Shown: piece by piece, positions 1 to 9,566 of the stretch
How the letters are laid out: the number at the start of each line of letters is the position of its first letter
Position numbering within the stretch: position 1 is the first letter of the stretch
Assembly: GCA_910575075.1 (NCBI GenBank)
Contig: CAJTCY010000011.1
Coordinates: 62,001 to 126,000 of the forward strand
Direction: 5' to 3'
Source: Lachnospiraceae bacterium
GTDB taxonomy: Bacteria; Bacillota; Clostridia; Lachnospirales; Lachnospiraceae
Length of the DNA: 64,000 nucleotides
Program-made: the position numbers and the translations under genes
The notes under the pieces: generated by a model
The model's input: only the letters and a program-made list of their open reading frames with translations
Databases searched by the model: none
Told to the model about the DNA's origin: nothing

Positions 1-943
1 CATCCTGACAGGAAAATTCAGTGGTCTGCATAGTAAGTATATGCTGTGCCGGCCTTAAAAACCGGCAGGACATCATATGGTTCACTTTACTGTATACCTG
101 CGGAAGAAGACTGAGCCGCTCCACGGGTTCCCCTATGGCACAGCACCACTCCATCTCTGTATCATTCCCGGAACAAATCCTGATAATATTCTCCTGGCAT
201 TTATTCCTCAGTTCTTCCATCTGCTCTTCTTCCCCTTTGATCAGTATTCCATACGTATTAACATTCCACCGGAAAATCAAAAACTCTGGATATCTCAGAA
301 AATATCTGGTCAGCTCTTCTCTCTTGCCTGCCACCAGGCGGGACTCCTGAGAGCGCTCTTCTGTATTTCTCTTCTCTCTCAGGCTTACCATGGCAAGATT
401 ATAGACCGCAGCATCCATTTCCAGAGAAAGCTTCTGCGCTTCTTCATAAATCTCCTGAACCGAAAGCTGCCCTTCAAATACTTTCTCAAAGAAAATTCTC
501 CGTGAAAACTGTTCATATTCCTGCATATCTTCCCTGTATTTCTCCAGGTAAACTTCCTGTTCCCGCTCATTTTCTATTTTATCCCGGATCTCCAAAAGCG
601 CCTTCTGCAGAGCAGAACGAGTCACTGGTTTTAGCAGATACTGTTCTACTCCGGCACGAATTGCCTGCCGTGCATATTCAAATTCACTGTAACCACTGAT
701 AATGATAATCTTCATCTGAGGAAACTCCTGGCTTACAATGCCAGACAATGCCAGACCGTCCATAAACGGCATTTTAATATCAGTAATCAGCAAATCCGGC
801 TTCACTTTCCGAATCATAGGAAGCGCCATCTCTCCATCACTTGCCTCCCCGGAAAACTGATATCCATACTGCTGCCACATGATGCTGTCCCGCAAATTCT
901 CTCTGACAATGCTTTCATCCTCCACCAGAAATACTTTTAACAT
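1..943 (-). CDS. YesN/AraC-type response regulator, C-terminus cut by window edge
   Basis: The frame opens with MLKVFLVEDESIVRENLR and stays open to the left edge, so about 314 residues are visible. Residues 1-120 are a CheY-like receiver: acidic pair E8/D9, phospho-acceptor Asp in the LLITDIKMPFMDG segment, and the switch Lys in YLLKPV. After it come a charged helical stretch and the variable middle domain typical of YesN-like regulators. The expected C-terminal AraC DNA-binding domain would lie beyond the window. A strong AGGAGG site precedes the ATG. The histidine kinase gene ends 54 bases upstream, so the two are a cognate pair in one operon with the chemoreceptor. Regulators of this type usually activate carbohydrate uptake or degradation genes; the target here is unknown. 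Confidence 0.9.
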   Translation of the reverse strand, partial: MLKVFLVEDESIVRENLRDSIMWQQYGYQFSGEASDGEMALPMIRKVKPDLLITDIKMPFMDGLALSGIVSQEFPQMKIIIISGYSEFEYARQAIRAGVEQYLLKPVTRSALQKALLEIRDKIENEREQEVYLEKYREDMQEYEQFSRRIFFEKVFEGQLSVQEIYEEAQKLSLEMDAAVYNLAMVSLREKRNTEERSQESRLVAGKREELTRYFLRYPEFLIFRWNVNTYGILIKGEEEQMEELRNKCQENIIRICSGNDTEMEWCCAIGEPVERLSLLPQVYSKVNHMMSCRFLRPAQHILTMQTTEFSCQD

Positions 944-997
944 TTCGCTTCCTCCTTGCTGAAATTTGAGATCATATGGCTTCTGCTTACATCATTT

Positions 998-1732
998 CTA
1001 TCCCTTACGAATTTCTTTGGGAAACCGGAGTTCTACCCTGGTTCCCTCCCCATATTCTGAATAAATTTTTATCCCATATTGTTTCCCAAAATATAATTTA
1101 ATCCTTTCATGAACTGCAGCGGCTCCAAACCCTGCGCGTCCGCCTTCCTCCAGGGCATTTTCCAGCTCTTTCTTCTGGCTTGGACGCATTCCCTTTCCAT
1201 TATCCTCCACTGTAATCAAAACATTCTCATCCTGTTCTTTACAGACGACTTTGATTGTACTTTTTCCACGTTTTTCCCTGACACCGTGGTATAATGCATT
1301 TTCCACCAGAGGCTGGATGGTTAGTTTAGGAATACGAACCTCTTCCAGCTCTTTGGGCAGCAGAATTTTATACTCCATACTGTCACCATAACACATCTGC
1401 TGGATATTCATATAACTTGTGGTATGGTCAATTTCTTCCTTTAACCGGATAATATCATGCCCCTTTGACAAGGCAATCCGAAAAAACAGAGACAGCTGAC
1501 TTAGCATCTCCACTGCCTCCTGCTGTTTTCCTGCCTCTACCAGCCACACAATGGCATCCAGGGTATTATAGAGGAAATGAGGGTCCACCTGAACCTGCAG
1601 AAGCTCCAGCTGTCCAAGACGGCGCAGTTCCCTTTCCTTCTCCAGCTCTCTGCGAAGCTCTGCCAGTTCCCGGCGCATCTGTCTCACTTCCTCTGCGCAT
1701 TGCTTTTCCAAATTCTGTTTATTTCCACTCAT
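998..1732 (-). CDS. YesM/LytS-type sensor histidine kinase, soluble
   Basis: A 244-residue protein. An N-terminal coiled coil of about 45 residues rich in Glu and Arg leads into a His_kinase (PF06580) box with VDPHFLYNTLDA, where the His is the phosphorylated residue, and then a HATPase domain (N-box LVENALYHG, G1 box DNGKGM, later GFGAAAVHERI). No transmembrane or extracellular sensor part is present, unlike ordinary YesM kinases of about 550-600 residues. Sensing may therefore be done by the membrane chemoreceptor encoded just upstream; this is inference. It sits between that receptor gene (30-base gap) and the response regulator (54-base gap). GGGAGCG upstream of the ATG is a fair ribosome binding site. 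Confidence 0.88.
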   Translation of the reverse strand: MSGNKQNLEKQCAEEVRQMRRELAELRRELEKERELRRLGQLELLQVQVDPHFLYNTLDAIVWLVEAGKQQEAVEMLSQLSLFFRIALSKGHDIIRLKEEIDHTTSYMNIQQMCYGDSMEYKILLPKELEEVRIPKLTIQPLVENALYHGVREKRGKSTIKVVCKEQDENVLITVEDNGKGMRPSQKKELENALEEGGRAGFGAAAVHERIKLYFGKQYGIKIYSEYGEGTRVELRFPKEIRKG

Positions 1733-1762
1733 GACGCTCCCTGACTTTCTTTTGGCTCTTCC

Positions 1763-3487
1763 CTACAGTTTAAAGAATTTCATTTCCTGGTCCATCTGGT
1801 CTGACAGTCCCTTTAAGCTGTTTGCCGCTTCTGCCAGCATACTGATGGTAGCGCTCAATTCTTCCATGGACGCTGTAGTCTCCTGTGCCGAAGCAGCATT
1901 TTCCTCAGAAAGCGCAGAAAGATTTGCAATCACATCCACCACGGTTTTCCTGGAATCATCACAGACCCTGGTTCTCTCTTCAATCATAGTGGTATCTTCT
2001 CTGGAACTGTTGATTCCATTTTCCACATCTGCAAAATGTTTCTGGGTTGCCTCAAGTTTCTCTCTTTGGTCAACGATAATCTCTTCCACTTCCTGCATAA
2101 TCTTTACTGTCATATCAGATTCTGCAATCAAAGCGGCAATAACGTCTGTAATGGTCTGGGCGGACTGACTGGATTCATCGGCAAGTTTCTGAATTTCCGA
2201 AGCAACCACTGCAAATCCTTTTCCGAACTCACCTGCCCTTGCAGCTTCAATGCTGGCGTTCAGAGACAGCAGAGAAGTCTGGTCAGCAATAGAAGAAATG
2301 ATATCCACTGCTTCCCGAATCTTCTGTGCAGATTCATTGGTTGCGTAAATCTGCGCCCCGATCTTACGGATCGCCTCGTTTGTTCTGTCTGTAGATTGTG
2401 CAAGGTGCTGCATGATCTCTGCCGATGTATCGCCAGCCTGCTTCATGGTAATGGAAGTGTTATTCAGTTTATCTACGCCTCCGGCAATATGCTCAATCAT
2501 TGCCCCCATATCCATAATCTGCCCAGATGCATGCTCAATTTCTTCCGCCTGAGAAGCTGCCCCTGCGGAAATCTCTTCTACGGCTTTCCCAATCTCTCCG
2601 GCATTCACGTTCACACGCTCTGCCATCTCATCCAGAGACTGCCCCGACTTCATCAGCTCCCCGGAAGACTGCTGGATATTTCGGAGAATATTTGATAACT
2701 GCGAAACCAAATAATCCAGCGATCTGGCAATTTTTCCTAATTCGTCCTGACGCTTCTTCAAACCGGGTTCTATGGCAATATCCAGATTTCCAGCGGCCAG
2801 CTCTTCAATAACATTCTCTTCCGCCCTTATCGCTCTGCCAAGCCTTCTGGAAAACCCGATGACGACTGCCGCCCCCAAAAGAATAATGATCAGACTCATC
2901 CAGACAACTTTTAAAATTTCGCTTTCAATATATTGACGAATGCCGCTGCTGGGCTCTCCTGCAAAAATCATTCCCACAATTGCACCGTCTGTATTCTTCA
3001 GCGGTATATAACAGCAGAAATACTCTTCTCCGTTCAATTCTAAATCCATGTCTAAGAACCTGTTTCCCTGATTCAGGACTATTTCCTTTACATGGTCTGC
3101 CGCCTGAGTGCCTATCATGCGTTCTCCGGAATCCTTGTCGATCAAAGTAGTGACTCTGCGCACGTCATCATAAAACAAGGTGATATCAATGCCAGAATCT
3201 TTTGCAAACGCCTCGAGATACGGCAGTTTTTCCAAAATATTAATTTTCCCCTTATAGATTTCTCCGTTGTTGAGTCGATAATTGCCTTCCCCCAGCGCAT
3301 TCAAAGACTCGTTTACGCCCTCGGTAATATCCTCCAGGCGCTTGATCGCTTCTTCCTCCATTCCCTGCCTGATAATCCGTGCAGAAAACACTGTGCTCAC
3401 CACTGCAAGCACCAGCAGCGGCAATATAGCGATCGCCAAAATTTTAAACATTATGTTTACTTTTGGGCCTTTCCTTTTTCCGTCCAT
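1763..3487 (-). CDS. Methyl-accepting chemotaxis protein with periplasm-facing single-Cache domain
   Basis: Start set at the ATG at 3487, which follows AAGGGA; a TTG seven codons upstream would be the only longer choice. The protein of about 574 residues has a first membrane helix near residues 12-35, an extracellular single Cache domain (sCache_3 type, with [13 protein letters not shown] and [11 protein letters not shown]), a second helix ([19 protein letters not shown]), a HAMP region, and a long MCP signalling coiled coil whose hairpin tip contains [18 protein letters not shown]. It is the first gene of the receptor/kinase/regulator operon. Joining a chemoreceptor to a YesMN pair suggests the receptor may feed the cytosolic kinase; the ligand cannot be told from sequence. 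Confidence 0.92.
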   Translation of the reverse strand: MDGKRKGPKVNIMFKILAIAILPLLVLAVVSTVFSARIIRQGMEEEAIKRLEDITEGVNESLNALGEGNYRLNNGEIYKGKINILEKLPYLEAFAKDSGIDITLFYDDVRRVTTLIDKDSGERMIGTQAADHVKEIVLNQGNRFLDMDLELNGEEYFCCYIPLKNTDGAIVGMIFAGEPSSGIRQYIESEILKVVWMSLIIILLGAAVVIGFSRRLGRAIRAEENVIEELAAGNLDIAIEPGLKKRQDELGKIARSLDYLVSQLSNILRNIQQSSGELMKSGQSLDEMAERVNVNAGEIGKAVEEISAGAASQAEEIEHASGQIMDMGAMIEHIAGGVDKLNNTSITMKQAGDTSAEIMQHLAQSTDRTNEAIRKIGAQIYATNESAQKIREAVDIISSIADQTSLLSLNASIEAARAGEFGKGFAVVASEIQKLADESSQSAQTITDVIAALIAESDMTVKIMQEVEEIIVDQREKLEATQKHFADVENGINSSREDTTMIEERTRVCDDSRKTVVDVIANLSALSEENAASAQETTASMEELSATISMLAEAANSLKGLSDQMDQEMKFFKL

Positions 3488-3611
3488 AGCAGCACTTCCC
3501 TTCTTCAAGCTTCATCTCGTAGTTTCATGATCCCTTTAACTATTAAGAATTATATCAAAAAATCAATATCCGTGCCACTGTTATATATATTTTTAACAAA
3601 ATTATCTTTTA

Positions 3612-4223
3612 CTAAATCGCTTCAATCCACTTCCGCAGTTCCAATACCTTACTGTCAATCTGCTGAATGGCATTGGCATACTCTTTCAGTTCTTTTCCTA
3701 TATTTTTTGCCTCACGGTTTTCTTTTTTATACTGAAGCTGATAATCAAGCCCCGCCCAGTAATCCATGGCGGCCGTCCGAAGCTGCACTTCAATCTTAAT
3801 CCAGTACACTTCCGCCTGAAAAGAAATCGGAACCAGAAATATCAGATGCAGGCTGCGGTAACCGCTCTTTTTGGGTTTCTTAATGTAATCTTTCTTTTTT
3901 AACAGTTTCATATCTTTCTGGGCACAGAGCATTTCCGCAATCTGATAAAGGTCATCTGTATAAGTGCACACGGCGCGGATTCCCACCAGATCATTGATAT
4001 GTTCCCTGACTGCCAAAACGCTTTCTGAAAGACCCTTGCGCTTTAACTTTCCTGCAATACTGTCATAGGATTTGATCCGGCTGGACATGCTGTGGATCAC
4101 TTTTCTTCCAAACCGCATTCCAAGCTCTGCATTAATAATCTGCAGCTTGGCGTTCATCAGGCTGATGCCGCACTCGCACTTTACCACAAATTCCTCCTGC
4201 TGCAAATATTCCCTTAGCTCCAT
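3612..4223 (-). CDS. Small alarmone synthetase (RelA/SpoT domain, GTP pyrophosphokinase family)
   Basis: A 203-residue protein consisting of a RelA/SpoT synthetase domain alone, without hydrolase or TGS/ACT parts, which is the layout of RelQ/YjbM and RelP/YwaC enzymes that make (p)ppGpp from ATP and GTP. Visible family motifs are DLVGIRAVCTYTDDLY (metal-binding Asp), KPKKSGYRSLHL (nucleotide-binding loop) and IEVQLRTAAMDYWA (catalytic Glu and Gln-Leu-Arg). The ATG is preceded by an excellent AAGGAGG. It stands as a single gene between the DUF1015 gene and the chemoreceptor operon. The exact subfamily (RelQ or RelP) cannot be fixed without an alignment. Confidence 0.88.
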   Translation of the reverse strand: MELREYLQQEEFVVKCECGISLMNAKLQIINAELGMRFGRKVIHSMSSRIKSYDSIAGKLKRKGLSESVLAVREHINDLVGIRAVCTYTDDLYQIAEMLCAQKDMKLLKKKDYIKKPKKSGYRSLHLIFLVPISFQAEVYWIKIEVQLRTAAMDYWAGLDYQLQYKKENREAKNIGKELKEYANAIQQIDSKVLELRKWIEAI

Positions 4224-4327
4224 TATATCCTCCTTGTTTCCAATATTTTTGAAGGATCAGACATCAAAACAGCCCGGTCTCTTCCCAAATTGCAGGGGAA
4301 AATCCGGACTGTGTTCTCACATGCGCA

Positions 4328-5563
4328 TTATAAGGCATGAATAAAAATTCCGCTTCTCAGTTTCGGCTCAAACCAGGTGGATTTTGGAGGCATCAAAAGT
4401 CCTGCGTCCGCTACTGCAAACAACTCCTGAATGGAAGTGGGATACATGGCAAAAGCTGCTGCGCAGTCTGTATGGCAGCGCCGCTCCAGCTCTTTGGTTC
4501 CCCTGATTCCGCCTACAAAATCAATTCTGCTGTCTGTCTTTGGGTCCCTGATTCCAAGAACCGGAGACAGAAGTTTTTTCTGAAGCAAAGATACATCAAG
4601 ACCCTCCACCGGGTCATCAGAACTGTCCTCTGGCAGAATACTGCATTTGTACCAGTTTCCTCCCAGATACATGGAAAATTCTCCCTTTCTTCCAGGTTTT
4701 ATCTCCTGGCCGTTTCTAAGCTCCACTTGAAAAATTTCTGATACCTTATCTAAAAATGCCGTCTCCGACATGCCGTTTAAATCTTTGACCACACGGTTAT
4801 AATCCATAATCATAAGCTGTTCATCCGGAAACAGCACCGACAGGAAAAAGTTAAATTCTTCTTCCCCATTATAATCTGGATTAGCTTCTCTGCGCATCTG
4901 TCCCACTCTCACTGCTGAGGCAGCACGGTGATGTCCGTCCGCAATATAGATTTCACCCACAGAAGCAAACGCTTCTTCTATGACATGAATCTGTGCCGGA
5001 TCAGAAATAACCCACACTCTGTGACGTATTCGGTCCTCCGACACAAAATCATATAACGATTCTTTCTTTTTTACCACATCCACCACATCATTAATTGTCG
5101 GATTGGAACGATATGCAAGAAAAATCGGTCCTGTCTGTGCGTTGCAGGCATCTACATGCCGTATTCGGTCCTGCTCCTTTTCAGCTCTTGTATTCTCATG
5201 CTTTTTAATGACACCCTGCTCATAATCATCAATAGAAGCACAGGTGGCAAGACCCGTCTGAGTCCTTCCGTCCATGGTAAGTTCATAAACATAGTAACAG
5301 TTTGTCTCTTCTTGTACAAAAGAGCCTTCTTCCACCATCTCCCATAAGGTATCGTGCGCCTTCTGGTATACTTCCGGAGCATACGTATCTGTCTCATCTC
5401 CCAACTGGGTTTCTGCCCTGTCAATCTTCAAAAAGCTCTCTGGATTTTTCTCTACTTCTGCTTTCGCTTCTCTGCGGTTATATACGTCATAGGGAAGGGC
5501 CGCGATCTTGTCCGCCTTCTCCCTGCTGGGCCTGATTGCACGAAACGGTTTGATTCTTGCCAT
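4328..5563 (-). CDS. DUF1015 family protein (COG4198)
   Basis: A 411-residue cytosolic protein starting MARIKPFRAIRPSREKADKI and continuing with the APYDV-like LPYDVYNRREA typical of DUF1015. Conserved family blocks are visible: the ADGHHRAASAVRV segment near the middle and the C-terminal MPPKSTWFEPKLRSGIFIH. Archaeal members of this ParB/sulfiredoxin-like group phosphorylate free serine (SerK), but the function of this bacterial branch is not something I can assign from sequence. It ends about 105 bases upstream of the alarmone synthetase start and follows nth by 28 bases, so it probably shares a transcript with nth. Confidence 0.8.
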   Translation of the reverse strand: MARIKPFRAIRPSREKADKIAALPYDVYNRREAKAEVEKNPESFLKIDRAETQLGDETDTYAPEVYQKAHDTLWEMVEEGSFVQEETNCYYVYELTMDGRTQTGLATCASIDDYEQGVIKKHENTRAEKEQDRIRHVDACNAQTGPIFLAYRSNPTINDVVDVVKKKESLYDFVSEDRIRHRVWVISDPAQIHVIEEAFASVGEIYIADGHHRAASAVRVGQMRREANPDYNGEEEFNFFLSVLFPDEQLMIMDYNRVVKDLNGMSETAFLDKVSEIFQVELRNGQEIKPGRKGEFSMYLGGNWYKCSILPEDSSDDPVEGLDVSLLQKKLLSPVLGIRDPKTDSRIDFVGGIRGTKELERRCHTDCAAAFAMYPTSIQELFAVADAGLLMPPKSTWFEPKLRSGIFIHAL

Positions 5564-5591
5564 ATTTTTTCCTCTTTTCTCTCTTAGATTT

Positions 5592-6233
5592 CTACTTATC
5601 TACGCCATTGCGGGCACAAATATCCTGAATACAGCACCTGTCACAGTGAGGGCTGGTCCTTGCCGTACAGACATCTCTGCCATGATACACCAGACGATGG
5701 CAAAAATCACTGCCTTCTTCTGGCGGTATCAGTTTCCACAATGCCATTTCCACTTTTTTGGGCTCTTTTATATTGTCTACCAGCCCCATCCGGTTCACAA
5801 GACGGATACAATGCGTATCGGTAACGATGGCCGGCTTATGAAATACATCTCCCATAATCAGATTTGCACTTTTCCTGCCCACCCCCGGCAGCTTCAGCAA
5901 TGCGTCAAAGTCCTCCGGAACCTTGTCCTCATACTCCTCATGCAGTATTTTCATGCAAGCGCTGATATCCCGTGCCTTGCTCTTTCCAAGACCGCAGGGC
6001 CTTACAATTTTCTCAATCTCCTCCACAGGAGCTTTTGCAAGAGATTTTACATCTGGATATTTGTCATACAAACCTTCTACCACCACATTAACCCTGGCAT
6101 CCGTACACTGAGCTGCCAGACGCACACTCACCAGCAGTTTCCATGCCTGGTTATAATCCAGTGTACAGCCTGCCTCGGGATATTCCTGTTTTAATCTCTG
6201 AATAATCTCTAACGCCAGTTCTTCTTTGGTCAT
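5592..6233 (-). CDS. nth: Endonuclease III, DNA glycosylase/AP lyase
   Basis: A 213-residue base-excision-repair enzyme that removes oxidised pyrimidines. The helix-hairpin-helix with catalytic Lys is visible as LPGVGRKSANLIMG, followed by the catalytic Asp in VTDTHCIRLVNRMG, giving the HhH-GPD signature. The C-terminal [4Fe-4S] loop has four cysteines, but their spacing reads C-X7-C-X2-C-X5-C; the classical E. coli loop is C-X6-C-X2-C-X5-C, so there is one extra residue in the first gap. AAAGGAAATT precedes the ATG. It lies divergent to the GH43 gene, with a 150-base promoter region between them, and upstream of the DUF1015 gene. Confidence 0.95.
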   Translation of the reverse strand: MTKEELALEIIQRLKQEYPEAGCTLDYNQAWKLLVSVRLAAQCTDARVNVVVEGLYDKYPDVKSLAKAPVEEIEKIVRPCGLGKSKARDISACMKILHEEYEDKVPEDFDALLKLPGVGRKSANLIMGDVFHKPAIVTDTHCIRLVNRMGLVDNIKEPKKVEMALWKLIPPEEGSDFCHRLVYHGRDVCTARTSPHCDRCCIQDICARNGVDK

Positions 6234-6383
6234 CTAAAATTTCCTTTCTTCGTATTCTATGCCGTTCACTCTCCAGATTATAGCACATTCCCTCAAAGAT
6301 AAAAACCCCTCTTCCGTTCTGTACCTTTTTCCTATATAATAAAACTACAACCATAAAGATAACATTTTAGAACGGAGGCATTT

Positions 6384-9290
6384 ATGAAGTTAAAAACATT
6401 TCACAGACTGGCAGCAGTTCTATTGTCCGCAGCTTTGCTTACAGTCTCCATTCCCACAGAGTATGCCAAAGCGGCAGAAGCCCCGCCGGAAACGCCCAGG
6501 GTATCGGTCCATGACCCTTCCATTCTCAAAGCAGACGGCACCTACTATCTCTTTGGCACGCATCTTGCTGACGCAAAATCCAGCAATTTAATTCAGTGGA
6601 CACAGATCAATCCCGACTGGAATGCCAGAGGCGATAAAGACAGCTGGAAGAATGATTCAGTCTATGGAGAAGTTCTCACCAATCTGGCTGAGTCCTTTGC
6701 CTGGGCAGGTTATGACGATGGAGATGTCAAAAACGGCGGATTAGGCGTCTGGGCCCCGGACGCAATTTACAATCCACATTATGTATGGTCGGATTCCACC
6801 ACAGGGGCATATATGCTGTATTACAGCACTTCTTCCACCTGGCGGCGTTCCTGTATCGGCTATGCAGTCTCCAAAACACCGGAAGGACCTTACCAGCATA
6901 TTGATACCGTCATCTATTCTGGATTCACCCAAAACGGCGCGGTTGACAACGGAGAAAACGGTGGGGTAAGCAAACGGAACACAAAATGGGATAATGATTA
7001 CCTGAACCTGAAAGAACTTGTTGACAACGGGACCATTTCCAATGTCAGTGACAGATGGTTTGACCGTGACGGAGGCTGGAACCACAATTATGGACCCAAC
7101 GCTATTGACCCAACTGTATTTTTCGGCAAAGACCAAAATCTGTACATGGTATATGGTTCCTGGTCCGGCGGACTGTTTATTCACGAACTTGACAAAACGA
7201 CCGGCGCCGTGAAATATCCGGGAAAAGACAGCACGGAACCAGTTTCCGGAAATTTTACAGACCGTTATTTCGGTACTCATATTGCAGGCGGTAACCACCA
7301 GTCTGGAGAGGGCGGCTACATCCTGTACGATGAGGAAACTGATTATTATTACATGTATGAGACTTATGGCGGACTGTTGTCTGGCGGCGGCTACAACATG
7401 CGGCTCTTCCGCTCCAAAAACGTATATGGCCCTTATACAGATTCAGCTGGAAATAATGCCAAAGACAGTGGCAGCAATAACGATAAATACGGCGTCAAGC
7501 TGATTGGAAATTATGCTTTCCAGGGGCAGCCAGGTTACCGCGCCGCAGGACATAATTCAGCATTGATTGACGATGATGGCAACCGCTATCTGTTCCACCA
7601 CCAGCGGTTTGATCTGCCAGAAAATCAGCACGAAGGCCATCAGGTCCGGGTGCGCCGCCAATATCTGAACGAAGACCAGTGGCCATTGCCTGCCGTCTAT
7701 GAATACCGCGGAGAAGAAATTGGACATTATACGGATAATGAAATTGTCGGCAGCTATGAGCTTATCAATCACGGCACTTCCACGGACGGCAATATGATCT
7801 ACAGTCAAAGTCTGGATTTACGTGCAGACGGTACAGTCACAGGAGCCATGAACGGCACCTGGAAAAAATCTACAGCCACCGGCAAAAATTATGATTATAT
7901 GACTCTGAACTTAAACGGACAGACATATAAAGGATACCTGTATAAACAGTTCAATGAGGAAAACAATCCCCAGAAAGTCATGACCTTTTCCGTTATGGGG
8001 GACAACAATACCTGTCTGTGGGGAAGCCAGTGCACAGAATCAAAGTCACTGGCAGACGCATTGGTTTACAGCTTCGACTTTGAGACGCCAGCCTCTGGCA
8101 ACAGCCTGGCTCCAGCAAAGAATTCCCAGAAAAAAGGCAGCGCCTCCCTGGTCGGAACTTCCTCGATCGTAAAAGACAGTTCCCGTGGAAACGTCCTGCA
8201 GGTGCAGAATGAAAAAGATGCACGTTCCGCCAACTATCTGCGTCTGCCGCAAGACACTTTATCCACTGTGACAAGAGAAGGATTTACCGTCAGCATGTGG
8301 GTGAATATTGGTTCTGATACTATGAACCAAAGTTCACTGTTTGAGGCGAACAGCGGCAACAGCAGCAACTATTCTCCAATGACCAGCATCAGCGCTAACC
8401 TGACCTGCCGCATCAAAGCTAATTCTTTCGCAGACAGCTCTCCTGCTGAGTTCAGCCGGAATGAATGGCATCACCTTGCCTGCTCTGTCAATCCTCTGGG
8501 ACTTAAAACATACTTGGACGGCCGGTTGACGGCGTCCGTTTCCAAAGACCTGAGCCAATGTTTTGACGCTTCCGAAACATCTATTCAAAATGCTGTCAAT
8601 GTATGCGTAGGTTCTGGCTTATTTTACAGAAATGAAGATGTTAGAAATGTTAAGTTTGATGACGTTGCCGTTTACAGCGCCGCATTGTCTCCCCGGCAGA
8701 TTGCACAGATTTATTCCACAGACACCACCACAAAGGAGCCGCTTGAAAAATCAGAGCAGAAAATATCGGTAACATCCACATTTAATAAAACTTATGGAGA
8801 CAAACCATTTTCTCTGAATGCAAAGCTGGTCCAGGGCAACGGCACTCTCAGCTACCACTCTGGCAGCCCCAGTGTGGCCGCTGTCAACAGCAAAACTGGA
8901 AAAATAACCATTAAAAATACCGGTATTGCCAAAATTACAATTACCGCTTCTGAGACCTCTTCTTTCAAGGCTCAGAAGAAAACGGTGACCATTAAAATTG
9001 CGCCAAAAGGAATTTCCTTGTCCTCTGTAAAAAGCAAATCTGCCAAAAAAGCAGTACTTAAATGGAAAGGCGCTTCCCGTGCAGACGGTTACCGCATTCA
9101 GTATGCAACAAACGCAAAGTTTAAATCTGCACGCAGTATAACCGTTCCCAAAGCAAAAACCAGGACAAAAACCATTTCCAAGCTGAAGCGGAAGAAACTA
9201 TATTATTTCCGCATACAGCCTTATAAAAAATCTGGAAAGACTTTTATCTATGGTAAGTACAGTAAGGCAAAAAAGGTGAAAATAAAATAA
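6384..9290 (+). CDS. Secreted GH43 arabinanase-type hydrolase with LamG, Big-like and Fn3 modules
   Basis: A 968-residue exported enzyme. Residues 1-31 are a signal peptide ending TEYAKAAEA. The GH43 five-bladed propeller spans about 38-430: catalytic base D44 in VSVHDPSI, the GVWAPDA blade motif, the Asp at 242 in NAIDPTVF, the probable acid E326 in MYETYG, and GHNSALIDDDGNRYLFHHQ. Next is a small GH43 C-terminal beta domain (about 435-555) found in endo-1,5-alpha-L-arabinanases. A LamG/concanavalin-like domain (about 560-780), a bacterial Ig-like domain (about 785-870) and a Lys-rich Fn3-type domain complete it. No sortase or SLH anchor is seen. GGAGG precedes the ATG. Substrate is probably arabinan, inferred from the GH43 plus C-terminal domain layout. 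Confidence 0.88.
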   Translation: MKLKTFHRLAAVLLSAALLTVSIPTEYAKAAEAPPETPRVSVHDPSILKADGTYYLFGTHLADAKSSNLIQWTQINPDWNARGDKDSWKNDSVYGEVLTNLAESFAWAGYDDGDVKNGGLGVWAPDAIYNPHYVWSDSTTGAYMLYYSTSSTWRRSCIGYAVSKTPEGPYQHIDTVIYSGFTQNGAVDNGENGGVSKRNTKWDNDYLNLKELVDNGTISNVSDRWFDRDGGWNHNYGPNAIDPTVFFGKDQNLYMVYGSWSGGLFIHELDKTTGAVKYPGKDSTEPVSGNFTDRYFGTHIAGGNHQSGEGGYILYDEETDYYYMYETYGGLLSGGGYNMRLFRSKNVYGPYTDSAGNNAKDSGSNNDKYGVKLIGNYAFQGQPGYRAAGHNSALIDDDGNRYLFHHQRFDLPENQHEGHQVRVRRQYLNEDQWPLPAVYEYRGEEIGHYTDNEIVGSYELINHGTSTDGNMIYSQSLDLRADGTVTGAMNGTWKKSTATGKNYDYMTLNLNGQTYKGYLYKQFNEENNPQKVMTFSVMGDNNTCLWGSQCTESKSLADALVYSFDFETPASGNSLAPAKNSQKKGSASLVGTSSIVKDSSRGNVLQVQNEKDARSANYLRLPQDTLSTVTREGFTVSMWVNIGSDTMNQSSLFEANSGNSSNYSPMTSISANLTCRIKANSFADSSPAEFSRNEWHHLACSVNPLGLKTYLDGRLTASVSKDLSQCFDASETSIQNAVNVCVGSGLFYRNEDVRNVKFDDVAVYSAALSPRQIAQIYSTDTTTKEPLEKSEQKISVTSTFNKTYGDKPFSLNAKLVQGNGTLSYHSGSPSVAAVNSKTGKITIKNTGIAKITITASETSSFKAQKKTVTIKIAPKGISLSSVKSKSAKKAVLKWKGASRADGYRIQYATNAKFKSARSITVPKAKTRTKTISKLKRKKLYYFRIQPYKKSGKTFIYGKYSKAKKVKIK

Positions 9291-9304
9291 GCCTAATCTT
9301 CCCC

Positions 9305-9382
9305 CAGCCCCTCAATCATGAGGGGCTGCACACTTTGACGCGCCGCGCACGGCGCTTTTGCGCATAAATCCTCTCGTGCGCG
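9305..9382 (+). terminator. Hairpin terminator of the GH43 gene plus GC-rich structured tail
   Basis: A 10-bp perfect stem (9305-9314 with 9319-9328, loop ATCA) begins 14 bases after the GH43 stop. A second GC-rich hairpin (GCGCC 9340-9344 with GGCGC 9351-9355) is followed by TTTT. An alternative nested fold pairs 9344-9351 with 9375-9382 and GCGC 9352-9355 with 9360-9363. The block from 9340 to about 9415 is much more GC-rich than the surrounding spacer and has no reading frame I can support. Confidence 0.6.
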
Positions 9383-9485
9383 TACCCTCGCTTCACTGGG
9401 GCCGACCCTGCGCATATTATTTTTATATGATAGGAAAGACACTTTCATGGTTTAGTGTGACAAGTTGTCTCCTATAATATAAAAA

Positions 9486-9525
9486 GGCTGCCGCATTACA
9501 ATTAGAAAATCGTAATGCGGCAGCC
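9486..9525 (-). terminator. Rho-independent terminator of phosphoketolase gene
   Basis: A perfect 14-bp inverted repeat (GGCTGCCGCATTAC, 9486-9499, with its complement at 9512-9525). On the minus strand it is followed by a TTTTT run, 40 bases beyond the xfp stop. It belongs to the set of CTGCCGC-stem terminators in this window. Confidence 0.88.
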
Positions 9526-9566
9526 CTTATAAAATTACAATTTCTTCTGTCTGTACAAAAGACGTA

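Noticed and set aside
6741-7298. A 185-codon minus-strand frame inside the GH43 gene
   Set aside because: It is fully antisense to a well-supported catalytic domain, has no ribosome site and no recognisable motif.
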